64,000 bases of DNA. It comes from Polynucleobacter sp. 86C-FISCH (GTDB lineage: Bacteria; Pseudomonadota; Gammaproteobacteria; Burkholderiales; Burkholderiaceae). Positions 61,908 through 64,000 of this stretch are shown here, in pieces. Where the stretch lies: NCBI RefSeq assembly GCF_018882415.1, contig NZ_JACVOL010000001.1:1403531-1467530 (forward strand), written 5' to 3'. Under the pieces are notes generated by a model, which saw only the letters and a list, made by a program, of their open reading frames with translations, had not been told where the DNA came from and searched no databases. The position numbers and the translations under genes were made by a program. Positions within the stretch are counted from its first letter, which is position 1, and the number at the start of each line of letters is the position of its first letter.

Positions 61908-62339
61908 ATGGCAGACGTCTACAAGACCGTTTTAATTGGCCAATCAGCCGACCGCATGTATGGCTTGGTGACAGATGTTGCCCGCTATCCTGAGTTTCTG
62001 CCGTGGTGTGGCGGCGTGGAAATTTTTGAGCAGACCGAGACTGTGCTTGATGCCAAAATCAATATTCATTTCAAGGGCATTACCCAGTACTTTCATACGC
62101 GTAACGTGAATCATCGCCCGGAAACCATTGATATGGTCTTTGTGGACGGCCCGTTTAAGCATTTTTCGGGGCAATGGAACTTTATTCCTTTACGAGATGA
62201 TGCTTGTAAGGTTGAGTTCAAGCTGCACTGGGAGTTTAAGAGTGTCATCCTAGACAAGATTATTGGACCAGTCTTTGGTCATATAGCCGGCACCTTTGTG
62301 GATTGTTTTGTGAAGCGCGCTGAAGAGCTCTATGGCTGA
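61908..62339 (+). CDS. ratA: RatA / COQ10-type START-domain protein
   Basis: A 143-residue protein of the START/COQ10 fold. Signature tracts are VLIGQSADRMYGLVTDVARY, PEFLPWCGGVEI and FKSVILDKIIGPVFGHIAGT. In E. coli RatA was described as a 50S-binding toxin; in others it is a ubiquinone-binding protein. Which applies here is open. It overlaps the rnfH gene by 8 bases. Its start is 25 bases from that of smpB on the other strand, an arrangement conserved in many proteobacteria. Confidence 0.9.
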   Translation: MADVYKTVLIGQSADRMYGLVTDVARYPEFLPWCGGVEIFEQTETVLDAKINIHFKGITQYFHTRNVNHRPETIDMVFVDGPFKHFSGQWNFIPLRDDACKVEFKLHWEFKSVILDKIIGPVFGHIAGTFVDCFVKRAEELYG

Positions 62340-62682
62340 GCGCGTAATTAACCTCATTCTTTGCGATGCTAGGCAGGGGGAGCCTGTACTCAAGCCGTTT
62401 CAGCTGCTTTTGGACGAAGGTCAGTTAGCAACAGTGGGATTGGCTTTAGTTAGGGCTGGAATTGCCAGCGGAGTTGATGACCCGGTTTTGGCCAGAAAGG
62501 GCTGCTTTGGGGTCTTTGGGAAGCGCAAAGACTGGGATAGCCCCATTTATAACGGCGATCGCCTGGAGCTTTACTCACCCTTATTAATAGACCCTAAGAC
62601 GGTTCGGCGTAAAAAGGCCAACCAGAACCAAGATGCCAAATTCCAGGCTGCCGCAGCTAAAAGAAAGGCTAGGAGGCTATAA
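62332..62682 (+). CDS. RnfH-family (RatB) ubiquitin-like protein
   Basis: A 116-residue beta-grasp protein. The core has VINLILCDARQGEPVLKPFQ, LARKGCFGVFGKRKDWDSPI and the YNGDRLELYSPLLIDPKTVR end, which is the family signature. The C-terminus is strongly basic (AAAAKRKARRL). The usual gene next to ratA; no defined biochemical role. The start overlaps ratA by 8 bases. Confidence 0.88.
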   Translation: MAERVINLILCDARQGEPVLKPFQLLLDEGQLATVGLALVRAGIASGVDDPVLARKGCFGVFGKRKDWDSPIYNGDRLELYSPLLIDPKTVRRKKANQNQDAKFQAAAAKRKARRL

Positions 62683-62699
62683 TCGGTTTTTGCGACTAG

Positions 62700-64000
<1,301 letters not shown>

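Overview
The window is a stretch of bacterial chromosome, almost entirely coding. Gene order and protein character point to a betaproteobacterium of the order Burkholderiales with a reduced, moderate-GC genome. Polynucleobacter is the best guess, made from family resemblance and base composition by eye, without any search. I see no prophage, insertion sequence, CRISPR array, rRNA gene or plasmid feature. One tRNA (initiator fMet) is present.

Layout. (1) 1-4671, minus strand: sulfate uptake, in transcription order sbp, a terminator hairpin, cysT, cysW, cysA, cysB (cysB is cut by the window start). (2) 4824-6675, minus: a 54-residue small protein, a TSUP-family anion transporter and a ferredoxin-NADP reductase. 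(3) dsbB (+), then a minus operon: conserved hypothetical, recJ, prfB (with the programmed +1 frameshift), lysS. (4) 12880-18562, plus: lolC, lolD, a TatD-family DNase, comEC and a glycine-zipper lipoprotein, then tRNA-fMet on minus. (5) kup, a secreted coiled-coil protein and radA (+). (6) dapD, dapE, prmB (minus). (7) smc, zipA, ligA, a pepsin-like lipoprotein and a Nudix hydrolase (+), ending tail-to-tail on glnD and map (minus).

(8) 37772-52857, plus: a long essential-gene block. It holds rpsB-tsf with a structured leader, then pyrH, frr, uppS, cdsA, dxr, rseP, bamA, skp, lpxD, fabZ, lpxA, lpxB, rnhB and a SpoU-type RNA methyltransferase. This joins translation, isoprenoid and phospholipid precursor supply, outer-membrane assembly and lipid A synthesis. 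(9) Two small exported proteins of unknown function, then the divergent pair ppsR/ppsA. (10) 57153-61297, minus, directly downstream of smpB: Anbu proteasome-like peptidase, transglutaminase-like protein, alpha-E protein and circularly permuted ATP-grasp enzyme. (11) ratA and rnfH (+), then guaB cut by the window end.

Most of the window is core housekeeping. The least understood parts are the Anbu/ATP-grasp cluster, whose Anbu carries a lysine-rich C-terminal tail, the lipoprotein at 32496-33677 with two pepsin-type Asp-Thr-Gly motifs, the two small exported proteins near 53 kb, and the rpsB leader RNA. Several genes start with TTG, some overlapping the previous stop codon.
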